Shown: one piece after another, positions 8,231 through 17,062 of the stretch
How the letters are laid out: each line of letters starts with the position of its first letter
How positions within the stretch are numbered: the first letter of the stretch is position 1
Origin: Methanomassiliicoccales archaeon
GTDB taxonomy: Archaea > Thermoplasmatota > Thermoplasmata > Methanomassiliicoccales > JAAEEP01
Reading direction: 5' to 3'
Assembly (NCBI GenBank): GCA_013415695.1
Contig: JAAEEP010000014.1
Location: forward strand, 1 to 64,000
DNA length: 64,000 nt
Notes under the pieces: generated by a model
The model's input: the letters and a program-made list of their open reading frames with translations, nothing else
Told to the model about the DNA's origin: nothing
Database searches by the model: none
Translations under genes and position numbers: made by a program

Positions 8231-9256
8231 CTAGTCCAACTGTTCTCCGATCAAGGTTGTACCTGGTGATATCTCGGTACCATCATCTAGTACGCATCCA
8301 ACGAGTCTAGAGCCTTTCCCGATCATGCATCCTATCCCGAGGGCGCTCTTCTCAATATGACATTGATTCCCGATCTCACAGCGGTCCATCAACAGGGAGT
8401 CGACTATCTCAGCTCCCATATGGACATGAATCGAAACGCCAAGCACAGATCGCCTTATGATCGAGCCGCTCTCGACAACAGTATCACATCCAATGTGGAC
8501 TGGGGGATCGATGCCATCCATCCGGGGATATTTGCCTTTCTTCGAAGCCATCTCAATGTTGGCCTCTATGAGGTCAGATGGTCGACCTATGTCCTTCCAC
8601 ATTCCATGAATCGGGGCGCCAAATAGAGCCTTGCCCATGCCCATGAGTTTAGGAAATAGATTCTTTGAAAAGTCGAACATCTCCCCTTCAGGTATGTGTT
8701 CAACCACACCCCTTTCCAAGATGTATATACCAGCATTGACAAGGTTGGAAAAGACCTCATGGCGGGCAGGTTTCTCTTTGAACTTCACTATCCTGTTGTT
8801 GGGATCAAGTCCGACAATACCAAACTCTTCTGGCCTGTCCACAGTGGTGAGGGCCATTGTAGCGAAGGCTTCCTTTGCCCGATGTCGCTCTATCAAGTCC
8901 TTCATGTCCACATCAGCCAGGACATCACCGCTGGCCACCACAAATGTCCCGACAATCCTTGATTCAAGGAGCTTCACGGCTCCGGCCGTGCCCGCTGGCT
9001 CGTCCTCGTAAGCAACTGTGATCTCCGCACCTTTGGAGTCGAATCTGCGAAGTGCGTTCGAGAGATCGTCGGCTCTGTAGCCACAGGCCACGAATATCTG
9101 TCCAATCCCCGCATCGATTAGAGCACTCAGGATGTATTCGATGCAGGGCTTTCCAAGCACTGGAAGCAGGGGTTTAGGCCGATTGTTAGTAAGCGGCCTG
9201 AGCCTGGTTCCCCTTCCACCAGCCAGAACGATTGCCTGTTCGACGTCCTTGGCCAA
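8231..9256 (-). CDS. sugar-1-phosphate nucleotidylyltransferase with left-handed beta-helix tail
   Basis: Two domains. Residues 1-235 are a nucleotidyltransferase domain with LAGGRGTRLRPLT (11-23), the PKPLLPV lysine motif (28-34), and VASGDVLADVD. Residues about 250-341 form hexapeptide repeats of a left-handed beta helix (IGCDTVVESGSIIRRSVLG). This is the architecture of archaeal glucose-1-phosphate thymidylyl/uridylyl, mannose-1-phosphate guanylyl and GlmU-like enzymes; which sugar it activates is not decidable here. The start is TTG at 9256, 7 nt after a perfect GGAGG that overlaps the end of the epimerase gene. It probably supplies donors for the glycosyltransferases of this window. Confidence 0.87.
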   Translation of the reverse strand: MAKDVEQAIVLAGGRGTRLRPLTNNRPKPLLPVLGKPCIEYILSALIDAGIGQIFVACGYRADDLSNALRRFDSKGAEITVAYEDEPAGTAGAVKLLESRIVGTFVVASGDVLADVDMKDLIERHRAKEAFATMALTTVDRPEEFGIVGLDPNNRIVKFKEKPARHEVFSNLVNAGIYILERGVVEHIPEGEMFDFSKNLFPKLMGMGKALFGAPIHGMWKDIGRPSDLIEANIEMASKKGKYPRMDGIDPPVHIGCDTVVESGSIIRRSVLGVSIHVHMGAEIVDSLLMDRCEIGNQCHIEKSALGIGCMIGKGSRLVGCVLDDGTEISPGTTLIGEQLD

Positions 9257-9268
9257 CAGTTAACCTCC

Positions 9269-10399
9269 TCACCAGCCATTGAATTTCTCATATCTAATTG
9301 CTTTCCAATCAATATGTGATCCTTCAATCGATTGACGGTCTGTGCTCCCAAGATCGATGCCCAAGCCCGGAAGCGGAAGGGTGGAGAGGAATCCCTTTTC
9401 CATGGATATTGCCGATGTGGGATCATCGATGAGTGAGAGGTGAGAGTCCAGGTCTGCATATTCCACGCAATCTTGGGAAAGAGCAAAGTGGAGTCCGGCC
9501 GATATTGACGCCTCGCACTCCGACATGCAGCCCACCATCGCCTTCATTCCATGAAATTCACATCTTCTTGACAATTCAATAGCTGGTAGTATCCCCCCGA
9601 CCTTGGCGAGCTTGATGTTTACCAATCTCACTCCTTGAAGGCGGCCAATTCTTTCGATGTCCTCCGCTGATCTAACAGACTCATCGGCCATAACCGGTAT
9701 CTTGGAAGACCGACCCACTTCGCAGAGACCTTCGACATCATCAGCGTCGACAGGCTGTTCAACGAATTGGATTCCAATTGGCGTGATCGCTTCCATGAAA
9801 GCATTGGCTTCCTCCGTGGTGAATGCCTGGTTGCAGTCGACCCTTAACACCATTTTGGGATAGCGTCGTCTGACCTCATTAATGATGTAGAGGTCACGAT
9901 CAAGGTCAAGGCCGACCTTAAGTTTCAGGATCTGGAATCCGGCCATAGAACGCTGATGGATAGCCGCAAGGGACTCTTGAATGCCCATGATGCCTATTGT
10001 TACTGAGGTCTCGATTCGATCCTTGACCCGTCCCAATAGGTCGCATAGTGGCTTTCCTTCCATTCGAGCGAGAAGATCATGAAAGGCTGTGTCCACTCCG
10101 CACTTGGCAGCGTTGTCCTCCTCGGAGATGGAGGACATGAGATCGTGCAACTGGGCAACAGTCAACTCCTCGGATGGTAGAACCCCTATTAAATCCTGAA
10201 GAAAATGGATGGCTGACTCCGGTGTATCACCGGTGACGATGTTAGGAGCAACGACTCCTATGCCCTCGTTACCACCAGACCTCACCCTCAATAGAACATT
10301 GACCACCTCCTGAGAGCGGTGGGTAGCGATGACAAAGGGTCGCTCCCTCGCCATCCTGATGAACACATAATCCAATCCATCGATGCGAGCCTTACTCAT
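9269..10399 (-). CDS. enolase-superfamily dipeptide epimerase-like protein
   Basis: Muconate-lactonizing-type enolase superfamily member. The catalytic set is present: KLK (Lys159, Lys161), Asp188 in VDCN, Glu214 in VEQP, Asp239 in ADES and Lys263 in NIKLAK. The late ADLDSHLSL matches the DxD motif that holds the substrate amino group in Ala-Glu and related dipeptide epimerases. The expected reaction is epimerisation of an L-amino acid in a dipeptide, but related enzymes racemise N-acyl amino acids. Its ATG overlaps the stop of the DUF89 gene by 8 bp and its stop lies 12 bp before the nucleotidyltransferase TTG, so it is the middle gene of an operon. A murein-peptide role is unlikely in an archaeon. 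Confidence 0.8.
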   Translation of the reverse strand: MSKARIDGLDYVFIRMARERPFVIATHRSQEVVNVLLRVRSGGNEGIGVVAPNIVTGDTPESAIHFLQDLIGVLPSEELTVAQLHDLMSSISEEDNAAKCGVDTAFHDLLARMEGKPLCDLLGRVKDRIETSVTIGIMGIQESLAAIHQRSMAGFQILKLKVGLDLDRDLYIINEVRRRYPKMVLRVDCNQAFTTEEANAFMEAITPIGIQFVEQPVDADDVEGLCEVGRSSKIPVMADESVRSAEDIERIGRLQGVRLVNIKLAKVGGILPAIELSRRCEFHGMKAMVGCMSECEASISAGLHFALSQDCVEYADLDSHLSLIDDPTSAISMEKGFLSTLPLPGLGIDLGSTDRQSIEGSHIDWKAIRYEKFNGW

Positions 10400-11252
10400 A
10401 AAGCTTCACAACGTTGTCATCCTTCTTAGCTCCAATGGCCTTGGCAACGGGTCGGCATTTGGCCCTCATGACGTAAGCAATAGGGCGGAAATCGTGATCC
10501 GACAGGGCCTCGAAGTTGGCCATTCCTTTGGCAATTATGAGGTCCGCCCCTTTCATATATTCTAGGAGGGTATTACTCATTCTCTCCAGGCTGACTCCGA
10601 CAGCGAAGGTTCCCGTGTCCAGGACTCTGTCGAACTGGTCCAGGATTGAAGATCGCCTGGCATCCTCTAAGGTTACATCGGTGAGCACTGGCCTTCCCTT
10701 GACCACGCCTGTAACCTCGACCCCGATCGACTGGATCTCCCTGACCAGGAGCTTGTCGAAAACCTGCTCCCCACAGTTGTCCAAGAAGTACAGCACCTTC
10801 TCCGAAGATTCCAGCAACCTCTCGATCTCTGGAAGATCGTTGATGCCAAGAGGCTGGGCAAGAATGGAATCGAACGCCTCCACCAGATCCTCAGGGTCGT
10901 CGAAGCCCTTCCCGATACCGAAGTCCATGACATTCCCAGCAATGGCGCAGAGAATGGCTGCATTCAACCTGTCCGTCGATGCATCGATGTACTCTTCGGC
11001 TCGGGGTAGCAACGAGAGCGCAACCTCGTCCGCCCTGATCTTGAGTTCCAAGTATGGATCCTCTGATCCCATGAGGTGATAAGCTCTCCTGTGTACCTCA
11101 GTTGCCAACTCTGCTGAGTTCACGCCTTCATAGAATCCATTGTTAAGGATCTCTAGACTTTCCTTCATGACCCCCAGTGCCCTATTCGGGGCCACAAGCT
11201 CGGTCTCGAAGAATACCCGTCCCAGTAGGCAAGGGATGCACTCGGGGTCCAT
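10392..11252 (-). CDS. DUF89/ARMT1-like damage-control phosphatase family protein
   Basis: Archaeal DUF89 protein, about 286 residues. It starts MDPECIPCLLGR, with the N-terminal cysteine pair typical of archaeal members, and contains LYFLDNCGEQVFDKLL, whose Asp-Asn is the metal site of the family, and a GMANFEAL segment. Characterised DUF89 enzymes are metal-dependent phosphatases acting on sugar phosphates or damaged metabolites. The frame is open further upstream to 11414, but that extension would run into the promoter of the divergent CDC48 gene. The ATG at 11252 has GGGAG about 7 nt upstream, with the ATG at 11258 as alternative. First gene of the operon with the epimerase and nucleotidyltransferase. 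Confidence 0.83.
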   Translation of the reverse strand: MDPECIPCLLGRVFFETELVAPNRALGVMKESLEILNNGFYEGVNSAELATEVHRRAYHLMGSEDPYLELKIRADEVALSLLPRAEEYIDASTDRLNAAILCAIAGNVMDFGIGKGFDDPEDLVEAFDSILAQPLGINDLPEIERLLESSEKVLYFLDNCGEQVFDKLLVREIQSIGVEVTGVVKGRPVLTDVTLEDARRSSILDQFDRVLDTGTFAVGVSLERMSNTLLEYMKGADLIIAKGMANFEALSDHDFRPIAYVMRAKCRPVAKAIGAKKDDNVVKLYE

Positions 11253-11372
11253 CTTCATGCTCCCTGGAGGTATCTGATTGGTGAAGAACTCTTCTATCAA
11301 TATCCAGGATGAGCGGGAAATGGTCGCAATACCTTTATGAGGAACACTAGAGATTTGCCGAAAGGGACCAAG

Positions 11373-13574
11373 ATGGCGGATTCTTTGACTCTGAGGGTTG
11401 CCCGTGCCCACCACCAGTCTGAGGTGGGCCTGGGGAGAGCGAGGATCGATTCCAAGACCCGGAAGCAGCTGGGGGTGGAAGTTGGTGACTTCATCGAGAT
11501 TGTTGGAAAGAGGACCACAGCGGCCAAGATCTTCAGGGCTTCCCAGGATGATGAGGGAAAGGGAATCATTAGAATCGACGGCATGATCAGATCAAACGCT
11601 GGGGTTTCGATAGGCGAGAAGGTGTCGGTAATCAAAGCGGATTCTCAACCTGCATCCAGGATCGTGGTGGCTCCCAAAATACCCCAGGGAAAGAGGGTCC
11701 GTTTTGGTCAAGGAGTGGAGAGCCTTTTCAAGAAGGGACTCCTGAACCGTCCCCTGGTCAAGGGGGACGAGATCATCATTCCGAACATCGCGCTTATGGG
11801 CGGCTACCTACCCTTCATGGTAACAGCCACCACCCCCAATGGCGTGGTCGTTGTAGGAGATCACACAGAATTGGTCGTGAAGACGGAGCCCATGGAGATG
11901 ATTGGAGCGCCCACTGTTTCCGTGACATATGACGACGTTGGGGGACTCGAGGAAGAGCTCCAGAGGGTAAGAGAAATGATCGAGCTTCCACTCAAGAACC
12001 CTGAGTTATTCGACCGTCTTGGCATAGATCCACCAAAGGGTGTTCTCCTTTACGGCCCGCCGGGAACTGGGAAGACGCTCATGGCAAAAGCGGTGGCAAA
12101 CGAGGCAGGGGCTAGCTTCTACTCGATCCAAGGACCTGAGATCATATCAAAGTACTACGGGCAGAGCGAGGAGAAGCTAAGGGAGCGATTCGAAGAGGCG
12201 GAGAAGAATGCTCCATCGATAATCTTCATTGATGAGATCGACTCCATCGCTCCCAGAAGGGAGGATGTCCATGGAGAAGTGGAAAGAAGGGTGGTGGCGC
12301 AGCTCCTCACCTTGATGGACGGCCTAAGCGGGAGGGGTCAGGTGATCGTCATCGGAGCCACCAACCGGGAGGATGCCATAGATCCCGCCCTCAGAAGACC
12401 TGGTAGATTCGACAGGGAAATCGAGATCGGAGTTCCCTCCAGTGATGGCAGGATGGTTATCCTTGAGATACACACTCGCGGAATGCCCATGGAAGATGAT
12501 GTGGACCTGGAGGAGTTCGCCAGGACCACCCATGGTTTCGTGGGGGCTGATCTGGCAGCCCTTGCCCGCGAGGCTGCAATGAACTGCTTGGCACGTCTTG
12601 TTCCAGAATTAGAGCTGGGAAACCCGATACCAACAGAAGTCCTAGAGAAGATGAGGGTGACCCTTGAAGACTTCAATGGGGCCCTAAGGGAGATCGAACC
12701 CAGCGCCATGCGTGAGGTGCTTGTGGAGATCCCGCGGGTCACATGGGATGATGTGGGAGGCTTGGATGATGTGAAGAGGCAGTTGAAGGAGATGGTGGAG
12801 CTGCCTATAGAAAAGCCCGAATCCTTCAAGAGACTGGGCATCAAGCCCGCCAAGGGCATATTGCTCTATGGCCCACCAGGAACCGGGAAAACTCTCATGG
12901 CCAAGGCCTTGGCCAATGAGTCCAATGCAAACTTCATCTCCATAAAGGGGCCAGAGATCATGAGCAAGTGGGTTGGCGAGAGCGAGAAGGCGGTGCGCCG
13001 GGTCTTCAAGAAGGCAAAGCAGGTCTCGCCCGCGATCGTATTCCTGGATGAATTGGATTCTATCGCCCCTAAAAGGGGTAGTGATGGCGACAACAACGTG
13101 ACAGAGAGGGTGGTGAACCAACTTCTGACCTCTTTAGATGGATTGGAGGGACTTGGCAAGGTGACGGTCATGGCGGCCACCAACAGGCCAGATATCGTAG
13201 ATCCGGCTTTGCTTAGACCGGGAAGATTCGACCTGCTGGTCCTGATCCCGATCCCTGACGCAGTTGCGAGGAAGAGTATACTGGAGATACACACCCGCGA
13301 GATGCCTTTGGCCGAGGATGTTGATCTTGAGTCCATTGTAAGAAGGACTGAGGGATTCGTTGGAGCAGATATCGAATCGCTTTGCCGGGAATCAGGTCTC
13401 AACGCAATGAGGGAGAATGAAGAAGCGGAAAAGGTCGAGATGAGGCATTTTGAGGCCGCCCTGGAGAAAGCTTGCCCCTCCGTGGACAAGGATATCATGC
13501 GGCGTTATGAAGAGATGTCAAAAAGGCTAGAGAGGGTTCAATTGGACTTCGATAGCCTTGGTCCTTACAGATGA
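11373..13574 (+). CDS. CDC48/VCP-type AAA+ ATPase
   Basis: Archaeal homologue of p97/VCP, a homohexameric unfoldase that feeds substrates to the proteasome or remodels complexes in the cytosol. Order: N domain (about 1-190, double-psi barrel beginning [20 protein letters not shown]); D1 AAA domain with Walker A GPPGTGKT (about 227) and Walker [11 protein letters not shown]2 AAA domain with Walker A GPPGTGKT (about 499) and IVFLDELDS; arginine-finger regions [10 protein letters not shown] and RPGRFDLLV. The length (733) matches the family. The ATG at 11373 is preferred over 11337 because the latter lies inside a TATA-like stretch (about 11327-11338) and 11373 matches the usual N-terminus. Divergent from the DUF89 operon. 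Confidence 0.95.
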   Translation: MADSLTLRVARAHHQSEVGLGRARIDSKTRKQLGVEVGDFIEIVGKRTTAAKIFRASQDDEGKGIIRIDGMIRSNAGVSIGEKVSVIKADSQPASRIVVAPKIPQGKRVRFGQGVESLFKKGLLNRPLVKGDEIIIPNIALMGGYLPFMVTATTPNGVVVVGDHTELVVKTEPMEMIGAPTVSVTYDDVGGLEEELQRVREMIELPLKNPELFDRLGIDPPKGVLLYGPPGTGKTLMAKAVANEAGASFYSIQGPEIISKYYGQSEEKLRERFEEAEKNAPSIIFIDEIDSIAPRREDVHGEVERRVVAQLLTLMDGLSGRGQVIVIGATNREDAIDPALRRPGRFDREIEIGVPSSDGRMVILEIHTRGMPMEDDVDLEEFARTTHGFVGADLAALAREAAMNCLARLVPELELGNPIPTEVLEKMRVTLEDFNGALREIEPSAMREVLVEIPRVTWDDVGGLDDVKRQLKEMVELPIEKPESFKRLGIKPAKGILLYGPPGTGKTLMAKALANESNANFISIKGPEIMSKWVGESEKAVRRVFKKAKQVSPAIVFLDELDSIAPKRGSDGDNNVTERVVNQLLTSLDGLEGLGKVTVMAATNRPDIVDPALLRPGRFDLLVLIPIPDAVARKSILEIHTREMPLAEDVDLESIVRRTEGFVGADIESLCRESGLNAMRENEEAEKVEMRHFEAALEKACPSVDKDIMRRYEEMSKRLERVQLDFDSLGPYR

Positions 13575-13647
13575 GCGGGGTTAAAAGGCCAGCTAATCGA
13601 TTGAGGACTCATTTCCGGTCCAAGGCCAGGGTACGAAATCGACAGGA

Positions 13648-13654
13648 TTATATA
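13648..13654 (+). promoter_or_regulatory. TATA box for PRC-barrel gene
   Basis: TTATATA followed by C, preceded by A-rich/purine bases, 53 nt before the ATG at 13707. The spacing predicts a transcript with a leader of about 25-30 nt. Confidence 0.5.
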
Positions 13655-13706
13655 CAGACACTCTCATTCTTTATCCAGTCTTCCTGACTATCTGGCAGGT
13701 GCTGGG

Positions 13707-13946
13707 ATGAGGAAATTTATTACCGAGCTAAGAGGCAAGACCGTAATGACCAATGATGGTCAGATTCTGGGCATGATCGACAACTTCGTTGTGGACACCG
13801 ACTCCGGAGAGATCCAGCACGTCCTGGTGGTTCCGGCCGAGGAGATCGAGGCCAGGCTGTTTAGGAACGACTCTCAGGGAAGGCTAGTTCTACCCTTTAG
13901 CGAGATGAGGGCTGTTCGAGACGTCGTGGTCATGAACATCGCCTGA
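13707..13946 (+). CDS. PRC-barrel domain protein
   Basis: A 79-residue single-domain PRC-barrel protein: GKTVMTNDGQILGMIDNFVVD, then a strand-rich middle and LPFSEMRAVRDVVVMN at the end. Small archaeal PRC-barrel proteins of this form are thought to bind partner proteins or RNA and are often seen near cell-division or RNA-processing genes; none has a firm biochemical role that I can assign here. It has its own promoter and is followed by a convergent TPR gene. A second PRC-barrel gene lies at 24549. Confidence 0.85.
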   Translation: MRKFITELRGKTVMTNDGQILGMIDNFVVDTDSGEIQHVLVVPAEEIEARLFRNDSQGRLVLPFSEMRAVRDVVVMNIA

Positions 13947-13990
13947 TCATTAATCAGGAGAACCCCATCATTCCAAATGGGCACAATACT

Positions 13991-16195
13991 CTATTCTTCC
14001 AGGAGCTTGGCTACTCTTTCCTTGTTCATCCTGGCATCGCTGAACCCTGGGGCTCTTTGCAGTGCTACCTCGTAGAACTCGATTGCTCTGACAAGTTCCT
14101 TGTTTCTCTCGGAGACTATGCCCATTCCATTGATCGCCTCTGGGGTCTGCTCCATCCTCAGCGCTGAGATGAAAGATTCTCTTGCGCCCTCAATATCTTC
14201 GAGCGCCAGTTGACAAAATCCAAGATTTGTGAGATAAAGAGGCATCTGTTTGGTCAGCAAAGACTGTCTGAAACATTTCTCTGCATCCTCGTTCTCACCC
14301 TTTAAATACAGGGTGCAACCGAGGTTGTTCCATGCATCCGAATACCCAGGTTCGATTTCGACAGCTTCTCTGAAGATGCTTTCAGCCCTGTCCAAGTCCC
14401 CCTTCATCCTCGTTGCGACACCTTGAGCACTCATGAGCCATGGGCTTCGAGGATAGATCTTGAGCAGTCTATCGAGGTTCAACAGGGCGTATTCAGCCTT
14501 TCCTTCCCCTATCAATGCGATAGCACTTATCGACTCCTCAAGCTCCCCCTCCCCCAGACGCTTGGCACACTCCATAGCTCGTCTTGAGTCCCGCTGCTCC
14601 AGAAGAACAATACATTTCCTTCTAAGAGCCTCGGGCGAATCCTTGACCAGTTCAAGAATGCCTGAGGACTCGGCTAAACGACCCATCCTGTGCATAAGCG
14701 CTTCAAGATCGAGCAGGGATTCAGTTGAGGCTGAACGCCTTCCGCTGTCTCCCACGGAGGCCAACGCCTCCTCAAAGTTTCCAGTCTCCATCAAGATGTG
14801 GGACCTTCTCAGAAGTGCTTGTGGATTGCTAGGTTCCAGTTCAAGACACTTATCCACCTCGCTGAGCGAGGCCTCGAGGTCTCCCATTGCCTCAAGCAGG
14901 AGCGAGGCATCCATGTATCTACGGCAGATAGTGTCCTCCCCCGTCTCCCCGCCTTCGATTATTCCCGCGGCTTCCAGAGCCTTGTCCCTATGATCTGATG
15001 CATCCTCAAGGTCGGGATCAAGTGATGCGGCAACCGCGAATGACCTGGCGGCATCCTCGAAGAGGCCTGCATCCATCTGTACCCTTCCCAGCTCCATCCA
15101 TATCCTTGGCTTCGATCTGTCCAAGGCGAGTGTGTCCCTCCAGGCTTGAATTGCCTCCTCCTCTTCCCCCCTGTCAGTGAAGATGGAAGCCCGGTTCTGA
15201 AGAGCGTCCATATTGTCGGGATCGATGGAAAGGGCCTTGTCGAGATCGGCGAGGGCTTTCTGATGCTGTCCCATTGCTTTCCGCACCAGCGCCCTGTTGT
15301 TATATCCCATTGGATCCCTAGGAAAGAGTTGGACCAATCGATCGAAGGTCTTCAGTGATTCATCCAAACGTCCCAACTCGAAAAGGGTGGCACCCTTGTT
15401 GATCAATGCATATGCCATCCTTGGATTCAATCTGAGCGTGGAATCATAGGCGACCAGTTCCTCCTCAAAGTCGCCATTCTCATGCAATAATAAGGCCAGA
15501 AGATACCAGTTGCTCGGATTTGATGAATCCAATTGAGAAGCCCATCTGCAAGAGACAATGGCACCCTCAAGGTCCCCCTTGGCTTGCAATGCCCTAGCTT
15601 TCATTCTCCATACCGAATCCTGATTTGGCTTGAGTTCGATGGCTTTCTCGAGCTTGTTAAGAGATTCCCCGTACCGCCCCTCCTTCATATCATTCTCTGC
15701 AGTCTTGATCAGAGAATCGTACCTGCCGCGGCTGGGAAGGTAGCGGCCTCCCTCCTCCTCCAAGATGTGCCTGTCGACATCGCTGAGCACCCTGTCTTCC
15801 ATACCAAACTTGCTCAGAAGATCAATGAGCTTGGAGAGGTCAGCATATGCAATGTCATTCTCATCGGCGAAGAACTTCGCCTCCTCACTCATCTCATGAG
15901 TGGATACAATCACAGGAAGTCTTTCCACGAAATCCGCTTTCTCCCTCAGCTTTCTGAGGGAGTTGATCGATATCTTCTCCTTCCTCTGAGAAGCCGTGAC
16001 AAGATATGGACCATCTTTTCCACGGGCTTCAATTCTCACCGTGTCTTCTGATATCACTGCAGCGTTAACCTCAAGTCCTAGGTTCTCAAGCACGGCGATC
16101 ACTAATGACTTGAACCGATCTTCATCGAGCTTGTTGAGTCCTGAGACGACCCTTTCCCTCAACCTCTCATCCAGGACCTCGTCAAGACTCCTCAT
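13991..16195 (-). CDS. TPR-repeat protein with degenerate Mrr-like nuclease-fold head
   Basis: A 734-residue protein. Residues about 20-140 resemble the Mrr-type PD-(D/E)XK fold: FKSLVIAVLENLGLEV, then TVRIEARGKDGPYLVTASQRK, then LPVIVSTHEMSEEAKFFA and an aspartate-containing helix. The expected acidic residue and Q-x-K are only partly present (IEA ... SQRK), so catalysis is doubtful. Residues about 165-734 hold some 14 or more tetratricopeptide repeats (for example AIELKPNQDSVWRMKA, LFPRDPMGYNNRALVRKAMG). No signal peptide. It overlaps the upstream zinc-ribbon gene by 4 bp (ATGA), so the two are co-translated. A scaffold that binds nucleic acid or protein is possible; the function is unknown. 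Confidence 0.85.
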   Translation of the reverse strand: MRSLDEVLDERLRERVVSGLNKLDEDRFKSLVIAVLENLGLEVNAAVISEDTVRIEARGKDGPYLVTASQRKEKISINSLRKLREKADFVERLPVIVSTHEMSEEAKFFADENDIAYADLSKLIDLLSKFGMEDRVLSDVDRHILEEEGGRYLPSRGRYDSLIKTAENDMKEGRYGESLNKLEKAIELKPNQDSVWRMKARALQAKGDLEGAIVSCRWASQLDSSNPSNWYLLALLLHENGDFEEELVAYDSTLRLNPRMAYALINKGATLFELGRLDESLKTFDRLVQLFPRDPMGYNNRALVRKAMGQHQKALADLDKALSIDPDNMDALQNRASIFTDRGEEEEAIQAWRDTLALDRSKPRIWMELGRVQMDAGLFEDAARSFAVAASLDPDLEDASDHRDKALEAAGIIEGGETGEDTICRRYMDASLLLEAMGDLEASLSEVDKCLELEPSNPQALLRRSHILMETGNFEEALASVGDSGRRSASTESLLDLEALMHRMGRLAESSGILELVKDSPEALRRKCIVLLEQRDSRRAMECAKRLGEGELEESISAIALIGEGKAEYALLNLDRLLKIYPRSPWLMSAQGVATRMKGDLDRAESIFREAVEIEPGYSDAWNNLGCTLYLKGENEDAEKCFRQSLLTKQMPLYLTNLGFCQLALEDIEGARESFISALRMEQTPEAINGMGIVSERNKELVRAIEFYEVALQRAPGFSDARMNKERVAKLLEE

Positions 16196-16956
16196 TCCCC
16201 ACCACCCAGCACTTGTTTTATTAAGCTCAATCTAAAATCGACGAGGTCATCAGGAACCTTTGCTATCAGCTTCCCAGCTTCCTGAACTCGGTCGATGTCC
16301 ATAAGCACTGATGCCTTCTTAATGATGGCCTCCAAACGATCCTGGTCGCTCAGCTTTTTCTTCATCACATACTCTAAAAGGGATAATGCCTGATCGTGAT
16401 CGCCACACCAGTGCTCGAGTAGAGCCTGGTTGGAAATAGCTACCCATCTAAGCTGAGGGAAAGCATCCCCTCTCTCGTACATGCCCTTCGCCATACCTGC
16501 CCATCTTTCGATGAACGCAACCTTAGCCTCTTCGATCACTGGAAGAGATCTCACTCGACGAACAACGAGGGATATCAGGTTTCCCATGCGTATGGATGCT
16601 CTGGCCCAGGGAAGTACATCGTAGTCCAGGGTTAGGGATGCCTCCAGAAAATCGGAGATTATGTCCCTTCGTGGGACACGCTCATCCCCCCTCAATCTAA
16701 TGCCCACACCCATGAAAGAAAGATAGCGGTCCATTATATTGGGGACCTCCCTCTGGTCGCCCTCCATCGACGATCTGAATCTCACAGCAACCTCTGGACC
16801 CTTATTGAACACCACTCCTTTCGAAGGAGAAGGACCTATCATCATGGAAGGAGAGCACACCCTCATGAATCTGCGGTCAGAGTATGGGTCAAAGGCCCGG
16901 GGCAGGAAGATGAACGGATCCTTGATGCCCTCGAAGCAACTAGTGCAGAGCAACAT
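16192..16956 (-). CDS. hypothetical protein with N-terminal zinc ribbon (start uncertain)
   Basis: Not recognised. From the first ATG (16956) it is 254 residues, beginning MLLCTSCFEG. Extending the frame upstream adds CLGCGSGISEG, giving a complete CxxC-x9-CxxC zinc ribbon, so translation very probably starts earlier. There is no ATG, GTG or TTG before the stop at 17026-17028; ATT at 17001 and CTG at 16995 follow a strong AAGGAG at 17011-17006. The rest is helical with no clear motif, and the segment around AISNQALLEHWCGDHDQALSLLEYV looks TPR-like. Co-translated with the TPR protein by a 4-bp overlap, suggesting the two act together. Confidence 0.65.
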   Translation of the reverse strand: MLLCTSCFEGIKDPFIFLPRAFDPYSDRRFMRVCSPSMMIGPSPSKGVVFNKGPEVAVRFRSSMEGDQREVPNIMDRYLSFMGVGIRLRGDERVPRRDIISDFLEASLTLDYDVLPWARASIRMGNLISLVVRRVRSLPVIEEAKVAFIERWAGMAKGMYERGDAFPQLRWVAISNQALLEHWCGDHDQALSLLEYVMKKKLSDQDRLEAIIKKASVLMDIDRVQEAGKLIAKVPDDLVDFRLSLIKQVLGGGE

Positions 16957-17062
16957 TCCTTCCGATATTCCAGAACCGCAGCCAAGGCAGTGCAGAGAAA
17001 TCCCTCTCCTTGATGTATGTTGAGATTATTTTAAAACATTAATTGATTCGTTACGGAAAGGG

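Noticed and set aside
11253-11414. N-terminal extension of the DUF89 protein
   Set aside because: It would run across the CDC48 promoter and start region, is unlike the family, and the ATG at 11252 has a ribosome site.
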